Positions 13,637 to 23,249 are shown, counted from the stretch's first letter. The stretch: 64,000 bases of DNA from Sipunculus nudus (GCA_026874595.1 CM049319.1:51720917-51784916), one strand, 5' to 3'. A program made the numbers and translations. The notes: generated by a model not told the origin, from the sequence alone.

Positions 13637-16201
13637 AGATGTAACGTGTGTGCGTGTTTTATCACAATCATTTGACATCCATCAAGAAATACTCCAGGCC
13701 AAATCGGGATGATAGTCACTGTATTGCCAATGTTAAAAAGGAAATAAGCTTACTCAGGTGATATGATCGGTCCATCTATCTTTATACAAACGAACCACTT
13801 CATTTTGTATCAAGGCGATTCCTTACATCATTTAAGATCGCTTGATGTTTGGTAAACTGCCGTAAGGGTTGCTCTTTCATACCGACGTATTTCCTCTCTT
13901 AAACTAAATGTTAACTAATACTATTTTTTATATCTTTTTTTTTTAATTATATGTATAACGAATCAGAATGTATAAAGCAAACAGAATCTGACAAAATTTG
14001 TTGATTAAATTGCAATACTTGATAGGTATAAAATATATTTAAAAAAATATTTATAAAATGCAAAATATTAATACTTTATCAAATAACCTGAAATCGTCAT
14101 TTTATGGTCAATTTACCAAAAATAAATATTCTTAATTTTGAATGTGTGATACGATCTTCGAACTAGGATAATTAAAGTTGATTTCCGACGTGGCTAAAAT
14201 ATACAAACTTGCATGTATTTTTAATTTTGAATTCTTGCTTAATGATAGTGATAAGGTAGTTGACTATTTTTAGAAACAATTACGGTTGGTTGGGTGGAAT
14301 GATGTCGGACCTAATCTACTATGGGTTATTGTCGGATCGACGGTCGGTGGAGGACTATTAATGGCGTTGGCTGGTCTGGTCCTGTACAAGGTAACTGACC
14401 AAAACAAAAAAAATAATTCATTGTTTTTAATCCGGAACTAAAGTGTCTGGTTTTCGACACCAGACTCTCCTTAATTACAACTATGTTATTTATGGAGGAA
14501 AAGGTTTTATGTTATACACAACAAACACAGAAATCTATATATTTAGTACTTGAAAAGGGTTTGGTGTAATAACTTTATTTTGTACTCAAGTCCATCGACT
14601 GACATCAGTTTCATTGTAACGTTAATGATATGCCAAAGAGAATGTTTGAAATTTACACTCTGTTCGTCATCACCTGGATAACAAATGATTGGAACGTTTT
14701 AGTTAAAATATGAGCTCAGTTTCGTAAAAATACATTTAATATTACCAGCTGTCATTGAACATATAAGTTTCGAACAACTATTTCAAAATAGTCAAAACAT
14801 TTAATAGTTTGAAGATATCTAATGAAAATGCGATTGCTTTATTGATTAATATGTAGACCAAATTCTAATTGAGGAAAGTGCCTTATAAGTAATATATGTA
14901 TATTATTGATTTCAGAGGAAATAAGTTATGGAATATAAATTACGGAAAACTTACTTGGTAGTAATCACTAGGGTTATATTATAATGGTTTATAAGCATTC
15001 ATATAATAAAGTTATGTATATATTATATACTAAAATTAGTTATATTTACGGTTTATTGGAAGTTACGGTAATTTTCTTGTCAATCACTAAGAATCTATTA
15101 TCCATTTTTAGAAGCAAAATAAGCACCCGCATTTTCCTTTGTATAACCCAAATAGGAGAAAAACAAATTGGCCAGGTTGACAGTAAACTAAATTTATGTA
15201 AATAGCCACTAGATTACAGTATTTTTATATGTACAAAACACACATATTGAATAAAAAGAAATGCACCTAGTATAAACACTAGATGTAAGACAAAAGAGGT
15301 AGAACTATAAATACTTAAAGAGCTGAGTGATTGGCAATAATTAAAACCTGAGTGGATAGCAATTATTAAAAACCGATTGATTGGCAACAATTCAAAACAC
15401 TGATTGGCAATAATTCAACTAGCTATTACAGATTAGAAAATATAGGATAAAAATATCTAATACTTGCATTTTAATCCATCTGAGTTATAATTTCACCTGT
15501 CTTCCATCAGGCGGGATTCTTCAAGCGGGAGAAGAAAGAAGAGATGAAGAGATTGTTACGTCACACAGTAATACGAGGATGTGATGAATGGTATGCTGGA
15601 CCAAGTCAGGTCGAACAATTATGATATTAATCACAGATGGGTTTTTTTAATTGAAACAGGATTTTCTGTACTCTTTACTTTGAAGCATGAATAATACCTA
15701 TATGCCATCTACGCATATGGACCCTGATTGTATGTTATGCCGAGTTATGTATAACTTGTTTTTAAATATTTCTTAGGCAAAAAAAAAAGATATTTTTAAA
15801 GCACTTCAAAAATCATTTAGGGAGGGAATTTACTTTACCATTTTATTTTCTTTCCTTTATATATTTCATATGATCAGAAGAAAACATGATACTGAATTGT
15901 ATTGTTGAACAGGAAAAATGATAAAAAAGTGAAATATTATCGAATTTGAGCATATTGTCTTCGTGAAAGAAATGTCGGAGTGGCTTGAGGTCGTAACCGG
16001 TAAATTTCTAATTAAAATCAAAGCAAAGGTATATTTCAAAATTGACGCTCATTGTGCCTGAAAAGAAAACCTATATATATTTTAAATTTATGTATGACAT
16101 TTTCATTTCTTTAATTTTCAGATGAAACTGACGACATGGACGGCTTGCCCCCGAAAACTGATTCATCCATGTACCCTGAGCTCCCGTCAGAAAAGCCTTA
16201 G
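1098..16201 (+). CDS. Integrin alpha subunit, copy 1 (3' two thirds, 14 exons)
   Basis: Spliced exons: 1098-1200, 5919-6122, 7970-8167, 8372-8499, 8725-8850, 9176-9401, 10285-10531, 11999-12170, 12703-12792, 13029-13136, 13453-13551, 14274-14390, 15511-15604, 16122-16201. They total 1992 nt, 663 codons plus stop, and the 5' part lies upstream of the window. Integrin alpha is a single-pass membrane receptor chain that pairs with a beta chain to bind matrix or cells. Order seen: FG-GAP propeller blade with DLDNDGYKD cation loop then VLIGAPYE; propeller end VAVGAFQSN; thigh; genu-like LKCGDSQQC; calf-1/2 with a late Cys pair; one transmembrane helix; AGFFKR at the membrane, the hallmark of the family; short acidic tail. 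All introns are GT/AG with consistent phases. No dibasic furin site is seen in the calf-2 exons. No I domain lies in this part. The subfamily (laminin- or RGD-type) cannot be assigned by eye. Confidence 0.93.
1547..2715 (+). repeat. 1.17 kb GGTGGCGCCACC-bearing element, nested copy
   Basis: It starts TAGAATACGGGTAACCGACA and ends in a hairpin at 2688-2715 (TATCCGC-AAAAC paired to GTTTTGGCGGATA). The same element occurs inverted at 10556-11728 and again at 31817-32982. Inside are repeated blocks with the 12-bp palindrome GGTGGCGCCACC and a recurring phrase around CGGTCAAACGGTTCCCGAGA. Confidence 0.7.
2724..5690 (+). repeat. Tandem array, nine units of about 337 bp
   Basis: The unit mark CAGGTGGCGCCACC, or a close variant, recurs at about 2724, 3065, 3411, 3747, 4083, 4419, 4757, 5093 and 5431, that is every 336-346 bases. 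Each unit carries CAGTCTGCA, ATGATCAATATGTATG, a poly-G stretch before TACTTTGGGGCC, then GGATATGGGTAACAGAGACC and GATTCTAGGTCCAG. Open frames across it are accidental and not conserved between units. Confidence 0.85.
5696..5788 (+). repeat. GGAC-rich tract and terminal hairpin of the 4.4 kb element
   Basis: Short GGACGGACAGAC repeats are followed by a GTGATCGCTATAGCTCAG module and the inverted pair ending GTCAGCTGAGCT. The same tail closes the elements at 49450-49548 and 51505-51573. Confidence 0.75.
5919..6122 (+). CDS. Integrin alpha copy 1, exon b: propeller blade end and next blade start
   Basis: Acceptor tcctgcag, donor gtaacg; phase 1 in and out. It begins (D)[19 protein letters not shown], a typical blade, then SSFGHSGS opens the last blade. 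In this blade the usual DxDxNG cation loop is replaced by [16 protein letters not shown]. The mirror exon is 37393-37596, with R to G, R to G and R to Q changes. Confidence 0.92.
6123..7969 (+). other. Intron b/c, degenerate repeat content
   Basis: No exon is seen. The mirror is 35616-37392, inverted and clearly homologous. The minus strand around 7000-7450 here (plus strand 36040-36540 opposite) has weak cysteine/histidine-spaced coding similarity to the C-terminal end of a non-LTR reverse transcriptase (on the right arm [14 protein letters not shown] then LLHCEA). It is too decayed to be more than a possible fossil. Confidence 0.4.
7970..8167 (+). CDS. Integrin alpha copy 1, exon c: propeller end into thigh
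   Basis: Acceptor ctgttgtag, donor gtaagt; phase 1 in and out. It reads (G)[20 protein letters not shown], the usual junction between the final blade and the thigh domain. The mirror exon 35418-35615 differs at several residues (RPDILIVE versus TADILIAE). Confidence 0.92.
8372..8499 (+). CDS. Integrin alpha copy 1, exon d: thigh
   Basis: Acceptor tatttcag, donor gtaatt; phase 1 in, 0 out. It reads (N)[20 protein letters not shown] and ends LEIPLYLM. It joins in frame to neighbours on both sides. The mirror exon is 35087-35214. Confidence 0.88.
8570..8612. repeat. (CTA)n trinucleotide repeat in intron
   Basis: CTACTACTAC run in the short intron before 8725; the reverse complement (GTA)n sits at about 34975-35017. 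The valine-rich open frames here are artefacts of the repeat. Confidence 0.85.
8725..8850 (+). CDS. Integrin alpha copy 1, exon e: thigh
   Basis: Acceptor attcaag, donor gtaact; 42 codons, phase 0 both sides. It reads [20 protein letters not shown] and ends GSTDLKAK. The mirror exon is 34733-34858. Confidence 0.9.
9176..9401 (+). CDS. Integrin alpha copy 1, exon f: genu and calf-1 start
   Basis: Acceptor tttcag, donor gtagag; phase 0 in, 1 out. The [20 protein letters not shown] segment matches the conserved CGxDxxC knee region of integrin alpha chains, followed by the beta-strand pattern [20 protein letters not shown]. The mirror exon 34154-34379 differs at 4 of 226 bases by eye. Confidence 0.93.
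10285..10531 (+). CDS. Integrin alpha copy 1, exon g: calf-1
   Basis: Acceptor tttttcag, donor gtgagt; phase 1 in, 2 out. The conserved pair appears in [20 protein letters not shown], followed by strands to SVPLHIKAEIDVAG. Against the mirror exon 33007-33253, 9 bases in 8 codons differ; five of these codons change the residue. Confidence 0.92.
10556..11728 (-). repeat. 1.17 kb GGTGGCGCCACC element in intron g/h
   Basis: This is the inverted counterpart of the element at 31817-32982, so it predates the arm duplication. It begins TATCCGCCAAAATAGAAGTT and ends with GATTTCGACGGATACACGTA before CGACTACCTGTATTTTAG. Both termini can fold: ATCCGTCG against CGACGGAT near one end and TATCCGCC/GCGGATA near the other. 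Confidence 0.75.
11999..12170 (+). CDS. Integrin alpha copy 1, exon h: calf-2 start
   Basis: Acceptor tttttag, donor gtgggc; phase 2 in, 0 out. It reads [20 protein letters not shown], then [20 protein letters not shown], a typical calf-2 strand pattern. The mirror exon is 31375-31546. Confidence 0.92.
12703..12792 (+). CDS. Integrin alpha copy 1, exon i: calf-2
   Basis: Acceptor gttgcag, donor gtaagt; 30 codons, phase 0 both sides. Serine-rich ([17 protein letters not shown]) with cysteines at both ends. This is where many alpha chains carry the furin cleavage site, but none is visible here. The mirror exon is 30799-30888. Confidence 0.82.
13029..13136 (+). CDS. Integrin alpha copy 1, exon j: calf-2
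   Basis: Acceptor gttcag, donor gtaagt; 36 codons, phase 0. It reads [20 protein letters not shown], matching the conserved CxxxxCxxGxL motif before the membrane-proximal strands. The mirror exon is 30467-30574. Confidence 0.92.
13453..13551 (+). CDS. Integrin alpha copy 1, exon k: calf-2 end
   Basis: Acceptor ttccag, donor gtcaga; 33 codons, phase 0. It reads MKSPDLNINFTLRVHGPESL. The mirror exon 30097-30195 has several substitutions (N/H, R/L, H/L, M/T, T/K). An (AT)n tract starts about 20 bases after the donor in this copy only. Confidence 0.9.
13568..13634. repeat. (AT)n microsatellite next to a splice donor
   Basis: A nearly pure AT run of about 60 bases just downstream of the exon k donor. 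The right arm has only a few TATA bases at the same place (near 30078). Beyond it to 14273 is plain intron. Confidence 0.9.
14274..14390 (+). CDS. Integrin alpha copy 1, exon l: transmembrane helix
   Basis: Acceptor tttttag, donor gtaact; 39 codons, phase 0. After [14 protein letters not shown] comes the hydrophobic [20 protein letters not shown] then LVLYK, a single membrane span with glycines suited to alpha/beta helix packing. The mirror exon is 29283-29399. Confidence 0.95.
14391..15510 (+). other. Intron l/m, AT-rich, nothing recognised
   Basis: 1.1 kb of AT-rich sequence with no exon, RNA gene or clear repeat; short open frames have no resemblance to known proteins. It is homologous to 28181-29282 inverted. 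Confidence 0.6.
15511..15604 (+). CDS. Integrin alpha copy 1, exon m: GFFKR cytoplasmic motif
   Basis: Acceptor ccatcag. It opens [20 protein letters not shown], the membrane-proximal GFFKR signature that holds the beta-chain tail and defines integrin alpha subunits. The exon end is a choice: donor gtcagg at 15605 gives phase 1 and an acidic tail from the last exon; donor gtcgaa at 15610 would give phase 0 and a longer basic tail. The first is preferred because its tail is acidic and short, as in other alpha chains. Confidence 0.85.
16122..16201 (+). CDS. Integrin alpha copy 1, last exon: acidic tail and stop
   Basis: Acceptor taattttcag. In the chosen frame it reads (N)[20 protein letters not shown] then PSEKP and TAG. 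The mirror exon (27507-27586) keeps this frame with S to T and M to L changes and the same stop position. The other frame runs on to 16388 as a Thr/Arg/His-rich peptide and looks like 3' UTR. Confidence 0.7.
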
Positions 16202-17632
16202 CAACACACCAAGATATCACGCCCATCTCTACAACACAACACGTCAAGTGCAGTTATCACTTCTTGAACACGACCATGCTAGTAATACGACACGATCAAC
16301 GTCACGGCCAGCCAAGTATTCCGACCACACAAGTCTCACGGCCACTTCTACAACACGACCATCCAACTGTCACGACCACTTCTATTAGACGATAAACCTT
16401 TCATCACCACCGTGCATTTTACCATACCGCCCACGATATGATTACCATATACCATTAACCAATCATTTAGACTAAAGGAGAGCAAAGAAGGAGGATGTGC
16501 CTATTAATATATGATATGTCACCGTATATCACTAGATTCAGTTGAAATACTGTATATATCACGATATTAAAAAAATGATGACTATTACATGAACGAAATA
16601 TACGAAGCGACGTTGAAGCCATGTGGAGCACATTTTTCTTATTGGAGGTTCCCATCTCCATTATTCACCACCTCGTCAGTGTTTTGAACTCATGATCTCA
16701 CGGCGTTGAATTGTGCTCACAGACCACAAAAGCCAGGTCATGTGAGACAGTTTTGTAAGAGATGTAGCTGATTAGTTGCGCAAGCCAGTAGCAGTTGTGG
16801 AGGAAATTTAGGGAAGAGTAATAACATGAAGTTCCTTCTACCTCGCTTACCTTTAATATTACCTTTGAGACATTGTATGAGACTTTTTCAAGACGGCGGT
16901 TCCTACAGCACAAATTTATAATCATCCATAAATGACAGAGACAAGCATTGTAAAGATAAGAGTAAAGCCGCGAAAAGTAAATTAAATGAAAATCTGCTAT
17001 ACCATTATTACACAAATACGAAAATACGTAAAACATCAGTTCTCCAGCTCTAGGGAAAATAGGGTACTGCATCGGTCTTTAACATAGAATACAGGATAGA
17101 GAAATGTGATCATCCTGACGCATCTTGAGACAGCGAATTTGTTTGTTCATAAAAGGATTGATATTAGAGGATTCGTCCAGTTGAAAGTTATAATAGAATA
17201 TATATCTGAATAGTAGTTGAATATGATTATAGTACTAATCACAAGCTTATGAATGAACCATGTGGCCTTAAAAGGCACGTCTGAGCCTACTGGCTAAACA
17301 AAACGCCCAGAAAAATGCGCATACAGAATGAATAATGGGTCACTGGTTAATAGGAAACTTGGACGATGTCTACCTTATACATGATCCTGTGCCGATAGAC
17401 ACGGTGTTCAAGAAAGACGGAAGCATAGATGTTTAGGAAAACGTATTTTCGAATCAACGGCTTTTCTGATTAATTAATGTTTGGAGACTTTTTTTTTACT
17501 AATATATTCATGCTTGATGATAAATGATATTGCACTTTATTTTTATATTTGTGTTTCTGCAGAATCAATACAACCTCCTGTTACATGTACATATTCATAA
17601 TAATTGTGATTTTATAATCAATTCATAATAAA
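16202..17632 (+). other. 3' UTR of copy 1
   Basis: There is no long coding frame. It starts with degenerate short repeats (ACGACCA, CACTTCTACAACACGAC) and ends near an AATAAA. Homologous to 26086-27506 on the other arm. Confidence 0.6.
17627..17632 (+). terminator. Polyadenylation signal AATAAA, copy 1
   Basis: AATAAAGCG about 1.4 kb after the stop, conserved at the mirror position (TTTATT at 26086-26091). Conservation on both arms supports it. Confidence 0.55.
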
Positions 17633-17879
17633 GCGTTACGTACATGACATTTCATATTCCAACGATCTCAAATGTTTGTTTTGGTGTGGTTAACGGTTCG
17701 TGTGTGTTTGAGGAAATCGTTTTGTTTAACCTGTGACGGGTTGGAGTACTATATCCCACTGTGAAACCTGCCTTTTTTAAACTATGTTAAGTTAGAAGTT
17801 TCTACTTCAAACTGCTACGACTTGTGTCAATCTGAATTATAGGGTATTCAAATCATGTTCTTTCACATTCTTTCACAAC

Positions 17880-18560
17880 CTCATTTTGGATGTCCAAAGA
17901 GACATTAGAATTAAGAAGGAAATCACTTGACCCCACAGGTTAGATTTGTACCCTGTCTGACTTTCCGGGTGTTCAAAATTACACCCCCCCCCCCCAGGTG
18001 GCAAAATATAAGTAACGGTGACCTAATTTCATGTCTGCAAGGATATTTACCCAGAACCTCCCTCAGTGTCACATTAGAAGATTCTTGGCTACAATGGATA
18101 TAATTGTGCCCCTTCGGACTCTCTGGGTACTCAAAATCATGTCTTCGTCCTGAAGCTCGCAGGGTATGGGTCACCATGACCTGGTTTCAGGTTTCTGAGG
18201 AGAATTGTATAACACTACTCTGTATGTACAGTTAGAAGTTTCTAGGTCTATCGGATACAAATTAAAACTTCTCTGAATGTCTTGGGACTTAAAATCATGT
18301 TTTTGCCCAGTCGCTCACAGAATATAGGTCATCATGGCCTAGATTCAGGTATCCAAAATAATTTACCTAGAACCTCTCTGGATGTCGCGTCTGAAAATTC
18401 TAGGCCAAACAGATACTGTTTCAGCCAGCTGACTTTCAGGATGCACAAAATTAGTTTTTTTCTTTTCCTACAGCTCGCAAAATATAGGTCACGGTGACCC
18501 AGTTTCATGTTTACCTCGAAATTTACCAAGGTTGAGCGTGACGTAAGAGGGCGTGCCACC
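17880..18560. repeat. Imperfect tandem array, about 130-bp units
   Basis: Repeated phrases such as AAAATATAGGTCACGGTGACC, TTCATGT or CAGGTTTCC, ACCTAGAACCTCTCTGGATG and AGAAGTTTCTAGG recur four to five times. It belongs to the same family as 50230-51500. The inverted copy is at about 25150-25830. Confidence 0.7.
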
Positions 18561-18679
18561 ATCCATACCAATCCCAGCTTTTAATCTAATGTAGCAATGT
18601 ACACATGCTCTATACACAACTTCTTACAACTGATATACATATACATATATAAATATATATATGTGTATATATATATATA

Positions 18680-18857
18680 TATTAACCAAAATAGGTTCCA
18701 GTGCTTGCAGTATAGTGCTACGTATCGAAAAGTAACAGTTATAAACCTGGGTGCCAAACAAGCGTCCGTTATCTGATGATCGCCTGGGTGCCAATACCGG
18801 CAACGGCGTGAAACTCGGAGTAATAACACGATGCTCCAGCGTGCTTAACGTTTAGTG

Positions 18858-18912
<55 letters not shown>

Positions 18913-19209
18913 GAACACAAAAAAAAGAGAGACATCAACGCCAACATTTCAAACAAACATATTATTTGGATAACATGTACAGATTGTTGCTAAATTTTCA
19001 GCTACCCCTGTAACCTTCGTCAGAGCGAATGACTGCGTCCGTCGCTCGCTCTGACGAAGGCTACAGGGGTAGCTGAAAATTTAGCAACAATCTGTACATG
19101 TTATCCAAATAATATGATTGTTTGAAATGTTGGCGTTGATGTCTATCTTCTTTTTGTGTTCATTGACTGTCTTAAGCCAGCACCCGGAGAATTCAGAAAT
19201 ATATATATA

Positions 19210-19260
<51 letters not shown>
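18680..19260. repeat. Left-arm-specific block between AT microsatellites
   Basis: Compared with the right arm, where a single AT/GT microsatellite (about 25034-25076) bridges the flanks, this side carries about 0.58 kb extra: a unique piece at 18683-18858, an (AT)n run, the hairpin element, and another (AT)n run at 19200-19258. Confidence 0.6.
18913..19161. mobile_element. Near-perfect foldback element
   Basis: Arms of about 116 bp (18913-19028 and 19046-19161) are almost exact reverse complements, from GAACACAAAAA to TTTTTGTGTTC, with a loop of roughly 17 bases. It codes for nothing. It would form a long hairpin in RNA or single-stranded DNA. Confidence 0.85.
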
Positions 19261-19344
19261 TTGTATTATATGAAAGCTTAACGAATCAAATAGTGCTCTA
19301 TTAGCGGGAAGCTAAGAGCTGAAATGTACGAAAATGTTCAGTTA

Positions 19345-19772
19345 CAAATAAACACATACGTGTTTTCATGCTGTCGCAATCGTCAGATGTGTTATTTTAA
19401 AAGTTCCATAAAATGGTTCGCCTACGTTTGTTTTTTCATTCGAACTGAATGGTGGACTGAACGAAAGGATTTTTTTTGTAGCCAGAACATTTGTAAATTT
19501 AGCGCACTCCCAAGAAAGCTCCCCAATTAAAGCTGTAATTTTTGCCTGGAAGAAACGATTCAAATAATAACTTTCAAAGTTTCAAAGATACAACAAAAGA
19601 TCTTAGCTCAATTACAAATGCAGGCATATTCCTATTGCCTATACATTCCCACCTGACCAAGGATGAGTGCATCAACGCATAATTACATAACTACATCAAC
19701 CGTCCTTTAACAGATTACATCTGACGACTGCGATAGCATGAAAACACGTGTTAATGTGTACATAAACATATT

Positions 19773-19775
<3 letters not shown>
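19345..19775. mobile_element. MITE-like element with about 45-bp terminal inverted repeats (left arm)
   Basis: The left end AACACATACGTGTTTTCATG continues to GTCGCAATCGTCAGATGTG; the right end CATCTGACGACTGCGATAGC continues to ATGAAAACACGTGTTAATGT. The same element is at about 24514-24937 on the right arm, so it predates the duplication. A single related end occurs near 52595-52625. Confidence 0.7.
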
Positions 19776-19806
<31 letters not shown>

Positions 19807-19809
<3 letters not shown>

Positions 19810-20702
19810 TGGTGGGAGTCGGTTTCTTTTTCATAATCGATCATCGGTTTGAGCAAACCGACTGATGATCGATTATTAATCGGTTCAGACAAATATATGC
19901 AATTATCAAAGAAATATACAACTATCTGTGAAACTGTACCTGCGTTTCCCCGGCAGGTATTCTCCTCTCGCGCACGAGTGTAACGATCTTCCACGTATAT
20001 AGACACAATCAGACTAATTTTAAGCATCACATTAAACGATCGGCAACGACGGATAATATCTTTCATTATGGAAATTAAGAGCATCTAAGAATGTTAGGCC
20101 TATAGAGGGGCTGTTTTTCCTAGCACATGAAGGCAGATTTTACGGGCCCAGGTGCGCTTGGGGCAGATCATACCAAAAAAAAAAATGCAGACCGGTCAAA
20201 AAAAACTTCCATCTGAAATCCAAATACTCGACCGGCCGGGTTAGCCCCAACAAAGAAATTTTTACGCACAGCCTAAACAGCGGCACCTGGCATCTGTTGA
20301 ATAGATTATTTCTAAGAGAATCTCGAAAAATTGGCATAGACCTGGAAAATTTATGGAGTATTTAAACGCTTTCCCGCCAATATATTGCAATGTACATCTC
20401 GTTAGAAATCTCTCCGCCAATTCTGCAGCTCCCTGCGAGTTCACAGATAATAAGTCCCCCGTTCACGCATCTACTGTGTCATATTCAGTTACATACGGAA
20501 GTTATTTGGTAACACAGACTCATTATATGAAACGCGAAATGTGGTAAAAAATGAAAGAATCATTTTGCCTATAACTAAAAGGCATTTTGGAAAGAAAACA
20601 ATCATTATTATGATGTAATCGATAGTTGACTTTGGTAATCGAGCGCTTGAAAGTGGCAGCAAACTGACCGACTTTCGATAAAACTCTACGATCGGCCCAC
20701 CA

Positions 20703-20705
<3 letters not shown>
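19807..20705. mobile_element. hAT-like non-autonomous element, left arm only
   Basis: It is bounded by TAGTGGTGGG and CCCACCACTA inside an (AT)n microsatellite; the right arm has the uninterrupted microsatellite (24465-24511). ATCGAT-type subterminal repeats (AATCGATCATCGG and its inverse) are just inside the left end. It has no transposase. The terminal sequence fits hAT elements, but the 8-bp target duplication cannot be read because the flanks are AT repeats. Confidence 0.65.

Positions 20706-20760
<55 letters not shown>
20706..20760. repeat. (AT)n microsatellite
   Basis: Pure TA run at the right edge of the hAT-like insertion. Confidence 0.9.
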
Positions 20761-20764
<4 letters not shown>

Positions 20765-20779
20765 TAATGTAATAATATT

Positions 20780-21070
20780 AGATATTAGTGATAGGCAGTA
20801 ATTCAATTACTTTTCATTAATAATAGCCAATAATAGATAATAGGCTGTCAAGAATTGTCGAATAAGAGTATGTGGGATCTGAGTGCTTGTCAGCAGCATC
20901 AGTGATAAGGCCCCGGTTAAGGTGTACATGCATGCTTTCATGCTCACAGACTTAAAGATAGGTGGCACAGGCTTCTCCTGGGGTATAATGTTCAAATATA
21001 ACACAGGATGACTGCATTGTTGGCACATCACTATAGGTGTTTTCCCTGGATACTGATAGCCCATTACAAG
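20780..21070. repeat. Innermost left arm segment of the palindrome
   Basis: Inverted match to about 24090-24460. Both arms keep a short frame reading QEKPVPPIF then TGALSLMLLTSTQIPHTL (minus strand here, plus strand at 24110-24307). Function unknown. Confidence 0.6.
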
Positions 21071-22079
21071 TAAAGCATAGAGAAGTCATGCCCTTTGATG
21101 TTTATGAGGCAACTGATAGCCTGGACAGGACCCAGTCAGGCAAAACATTAAAGGAAAATCATACCGTGTGATTGTTTTCCCAACTGAAAATTGTGACTAA
21201 AACTAACTTTGTTTTACACAAAGGTGTGGCTTTTTCCTACCTAAGCTGCTGGCTTTTTTATGTGAAAATTGTGAAACATGATGAAACATGGATATCTTGT
21301 TTGCCTTATATTATAAAAATTACTCATCTTACAGATTAAACTGGATGACATCAGTGACACAGTCACCCAGTCAGGTCACTCATGTGAAACAGGTAAATAA
21401 TAATAATAAAATGTTCAGATACCCCACTCTGATACCATGATTGAAACCGTATTCTTATGATGAAAACAAAGTTTCCACATCACCAAGGCTCACTGATAAT
21501 TGTATCTTAATTGACAAGGTACCTATGAGTAGACAAAAGAAAACCCCCTCTAATTGCGAGTGTTCTTTGAACTCGTCAAGCGTAACGGTCTAGACTAAAC
21601 TTGGCCTCAGGGCATTTATAGAAAGCAGGGGGATGGGTGGGAATATCCACATTTGTTTTGTGCACTATCACTGTGTATACAACTGTAGTATACTGACTTG
21701 GATCACCTTCTTCGGGCCGCATCTGAACTGTTGCTGTTTATTTATTTTTTTTTTTTTTTACGGCTGTTGTTCCCTGAGTAGGACTCCGTGACTCGGCGGC
21801 CTTACAAACACAAAAGTGGCAACGACGATGGTTGTTTTGACCACAGCCGGGCGAGGAAAACTTCAGTCAGCCATGTTGAAGATTTGTCTCTAAGTGATAC
21901 ACTGTTTTGTGAACATTTTAAGCGCTTGGACACTTTTCTCGTGACGCCTGGTCATCCAATAAAGCAACATGGCAGTGGCATCAATCGGTCACGTAGGACC
22001 ATACGTACCCACTGGTGAAAACATGGACAAATAATCAAACCAGACTCGCGTTATGGGTGTTGTCTAACAAGACTGAAGT

Positions 22080-22500
22080 GAACGGAAAGTTGCTACTCTT
22101 CTGACTGTTATCAGTCCAGCGGTATTTGAAACCGTGAGTGGTTATAGAATTCCCGCTCGCGTTGTTGATCAAACCTATGAAGAGCTTGTTAAGTATGGGC
22201 AGCCCAATACCCCACTGGCCGCTGGACTTAAGGTTCCGTCAAGAAAACAGAATATGAGAGAAACAGTTAATGAGTATATTGCTGCCTAAAGAAATTAACT
22301 GTTGATTGTCAGTATCCACGTGAGGATATAGTTAAGGGATGTTTGTTAGAAACATAGTGTCATAGAGTCCGGGGTAGCAGAATTACTACGAGACTGTTAG
22401 ATGAATACACTAAAGCCACGTTAACCTGAAAAAAGGCGGTGAGATAGCTTTAGCATTGGAGTTAATAGGCAGTGATATGAAAAGTTATAACCAGGATTCT
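22080..22500 (+). pseudogene. Gag fragment of the gypsy-type element
   Basis: The frame from 22080 to 22289 contains KVATLLTVISPAVFETVSGY and YEELVKYGQ then ETVNEYIAA, the usual retrotransposon Gag pattern. After a stop and frame change, related Gag residues (RKLTVDCQYPREDI, later RLLDEYTKATLT) continue to about 22500. Several frame breaks. Confidence 0.65.
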
Positions 22501-22575
22501 TAGGAGAATCCCTAGTCAAGTCAGGTAAACAGGCAAGTATAAGTTTTTTAGGTCTGTAACGTACCAACCACAGAT

Positions 22576-23004
22576 GTGATGGTAATGCTACCTACAACTA
22601 ACGGGCAAGCTGAACGGTGTGTGCAAACCGTAAAAAATGCTTTAAAGAATAATTTCCTTAAGTCTAAAGACAACAATACAGATAATCATAGATTAGCTTA
22701 TTTTCTACTGACATACAGAGTTACTCCACATACAGTGACTGGACGGTCACCAGCTGAGATGCTGAACAAAGGCAGACTACGGACACGTTGGGAGCTACTG
22801 AAACGTGATATCAGAAAGGTTGTAGAAAGGAAACAGGGAAAACAGACAGATGTCCATGAAACATGCACAAAAAAGAGAAAATTCGTGAAAAATGAAATCG
22901 TGAGAGTGAAAAACAGTAGAGATAATAAAGAAGTTAAAAAAATGAGAGTGAAAAACAGTAAAGATAATAAGGATGTTAAAAAAGTTGAGAGTGAGAAACA
23001 GTAG
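22576..23004 (+). pseudogene. Integrase C-terminal fragment of the gypsy-type element
   Basis: The TNGQAERCVQTVKNAL motif is the end of the retroviral-type integrase core (with the conserved Glu), followed by FLLTYRVTPHTVTGRSPAEM, typical of gypsy integrases. The D,D part of the catalytic triad is absent. The end runs into lysine-rich 30-40 bp repeats (GTGAAAAACAGTAGAGATAA) at about 22905-23140. Confidence 0.8.
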
Positions 23005-23249
23005 AGATTATATGGAATTTAAAAAAGTTGAGAGTTAAAAACAGTAGAGATAATAAGGAAGTTCAAGAAGTTGAGAGTGAAAAACAGTAGAGATAATAAG
23101 GAAGTTAAAAATGTTAAGAGTGAAAAACAGTAGAGATAATATTTAAGTTAAATTTGTGTCAGGCACCGTGACCAAACGTTTGGGTCCATAACGGTAGTTG
23201 GTGTTAGTTGGTGTGAAAACGTTTTTTACTCGCAGATCATTTAAGGAAA

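Larger units (their letters stand above)
1..21070. repeat. Left arm of the large inverted duplication
   Basis: Counterpart of 24090-39053. It is about 6 kb longer, mostly because of the insertions at 1365-5788, 18680-19260 and 19807-20705. Confidence 0.9.

Noticed and set aside
16122-16388. 88-codon open frame as the true integrin tail
   Set aside because: It is basic and Thr/Arg/His-rich over degenerate repeats; the other frame gives a short acidic tail with a stop at the same position in both copies. Kept only as an alternative splice possibility.
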